Source: Methyloterricola oryzae (GTDB lineage Bacteria; Pseudomonadota; Gammaproteobacteria; Methylococcales; Methylococcaceae). From it: a DNA stretch of 64,000 bases. The stretch spans positions 124,001-188,000 of the forward strand of contig NZ_JYNS01000005.1 in assembly GCF_000934725.1 (NCBI RefSeq), given 5' to 3'. A model generated the notes under the pieces. It was not told where the DNA came from and ran no database searches. It saw only the letters and a list, made by a program, of their open reading frames with translations. This document shows, one piece after another, positions 62,965 to 64,000 of the stretch. Numbering within the stretch: the first letter of the stretch is position 1; each line of letters starts with the position of its first letter. A program made the translations under genes and the position numbers.

Positions 62965-64000
62965 TTGGCCATTCCGTCACAACAGATCGAATCCACCCTG
63001 AGTCCGCCACCCCCACCCGCGGCGCCGCCAGCAGACGGCTATACGCGATTCGCCGAATTCCTGGTGACCAAGGGAAAGGCGCGGGAGGCGGAGATCGGCC
63101 GCACACGGCGCCTGTCCGCGCAAACCGACGACCAACCCTTGCCGGGACTGCTGGTGAAGCTCGGTGTGGTGTCCGAACGCGACGTGGCCGATGCCCTGGT
63201 GGAAACCAGCGGATTACCGCCGGTCGTAGCCGGTGAGTACCCGGACACCTCGCCCTTGCCGGAGACGGTAGCCACGCGTTTTCTGAAGGAAAACCGGGTG
63301 GTGGGGCTGGCGGCCCACGATGACTGGTTCGAGGTCGCGGTGGCCGATCCCTTCGATCAGGCGGTTCTGGATGCGCTGACGCTGGCCTGCGACCGTCCGG
63401 TGAAGGCGCGCGTCGGCCTGCCTTCAGAGATCGAGCGCGCTATCGAACAGCAGATGGGCGCCGGCAAATCCCTGATGGGCCAGCTGGTGGACAACTTCGG
63501 CAGCGACGAGGAGATCGACGAGGCCGATGTGGAGCACCTCAAGGATCTGGCCAGCGAGGCGCCGGTGATCCGCATGGTGAACCTGATCATGCAGCGCGCC
63601 GTGGAGGCGAGGGCCTCGGATATCCATGTGGAGCCCTTCGAGGAGCGCTTGAAGGTGCGCTTTCGCGTGGATGGCGTCCTCAAGGAGGTCGAGGCGCCGC
63701 CGGTGCGCTCCACCGCAGCGGTCATCTCGCGCATCAAGATCATGGCCAAGCTCAACATCGCCGAGCGCCGCCTACCCCAGGATGGGCGCATCAAGCTGCA
63801 GGTGCAGGGCAAGGAACTGGACTTGCGCGTATCCACCGTTCCGACGATGTACGGCGAGAGTGTGGTCATCCGTCTGCTGCACAAGGAAAGCATCAAGTTT
63901 GATTTCAATGCCCTGGGCTTCGAGGGCGAGGCGCTCAACCGTTTCCTGAATGTGCTGGAGACACCCCACGGCATCATCCTGATCACGGGGCCCACAGGCA
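62965..64000 (+). CDS. GspE/PilB-type secretion ATPase, 5' part
   Basis: The frame opens with TTG 62965, preceded by a purine-rich GAGAGAG, and is still open at the window end, so it covers at least 345 codons. The N-terminal domain (~1-160) is followed by a type II secretion ATPase pattern: VNLIMQRAVEARASDIHVEPFEERLKVRFRVDGVL, RIKIMAKLNIAERRLPQDGRI, and the start of Walker A ITGPTG at the very end. It drives assembly of the secretion pseudopilus. The C-terminal half lies outside the window. Confidence 0.9.
   Translation, partial: MAIPSQQIESTLSPPPPPAAPPADGYTRFAEFLVTKGKAREAEIGRTRRLSAQTDDQPLPGLLVKLGVVSERDVADALVETSGLPPVVAGEYPDTSPLPETVATRFLKENRVVGLAAHDDWFEVAVADPFDQAVLDALTLACDRPVKARVGLPSEIERAIEQQMGAGKSLMGQLVDNFGSDEEIDEADVEHLKDLASEAPVIRMVNLIMQRAVEARASDIHVEPFEERLKVRFRVDGVLKEVEAPPVRSTAAVISRIKIMAKLNIAERRLPQDGRIKLQVQGKELDLRVSTVPTMYGESVVIRLLHKESIKFDFNALGFEGEALNRFLNVLETPHGIILITGPTG

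Overview
The window is GC-rich, densely coding chromosomal DNA. It most resembles a diazotrophic gammaproteobacterium, possibly a Methylococcales-type methanotroph or a relative. The evidence is a NifL/NifA pair of the gamma type (NifA has no cysteine-rich linker), the def-fmt-rsmB-DUF4390-ntrY-ntrX-trkA order, a type II secretion ATPase and many outer-membrane lipoproteins. The genus is an inference. No rRNA, tRNA, CRISPR array or prophage was seen.

Layout. 0-4.3 kb: the end of an AI-2E-type transporter, a family 11 glycosyltransferase and a GH57 hydrolase, then a near-consensus sigma-54 promoter about 45 bp ahead of an intrinsic terminator, which reads as an undescribed small RNA gene. 4.3-7.9 kb: a four-gene Mla/MCE lipid-transport operon on the minus strand. 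8.1-19.3 kb: a lipoprotein-rich envelope region with an outer-membrane protein, a patatin lipoprotein, DUF4410, DUF2092, a 17-residue-repeat protein, DUF3313, an MscS channel, an alpha/beta hydrolase lipoprotein, a GDSL hydrolase and DUF2846. 19.3-23.4 kb: an AT-rich island with a polytopic membrane protein, an intact IS5-family element with its TTAA duplication, gene remnants and two copies of a 24-bp sequence at the island edges. 23.4-36.2 kb: typA, DUF4340, rhodanese and methyltransferase genes, then trkA, ntrXY, DUF4390, rsmB, fmt and def, all on the minus strand and mostly overlapping.

36.3-40.2 kb is a nitrogen-fixation control module: a 2Fe-2S ferredoxin behind a NifA-type upstream activator site and a sigma-54-like promoter, then nifL-nifA behind a second sigma-54 promoter. 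No nitrogenase structural genes lie in the window. 40.2-47.2 kb: an orphan ParA with a small membrane protein, an exported lectin-fold protein behind a Pho-box-like direct repeat, a HAF-repeat protein whose start codon appears to be ATA, a lytic transglycosylase and a GT-C-type membrane protein. 47.3-54 kb: a TetR regulator divergent from a complete RND efflux operon, with a palindromic operator between them. 54-64 kb: small enzymes and lipoproteins, a TonB-like protein, an L,D-transpeptidase, a PilZ/DUF1631/GGDEF/EAL protein and the start of gspE, which runs off the window.

Functionally the window joins envelope lipid handling (Mla transporter plus several exported lipases or esterases) with nitrogen and redox signalling (NtrYX, NifLA, ferredoxin). 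The sigma-54 promoters at 4236, 36488 and 36935 link the small RNA candidate, the ferredoxin and nifLA to the same sigma factor.
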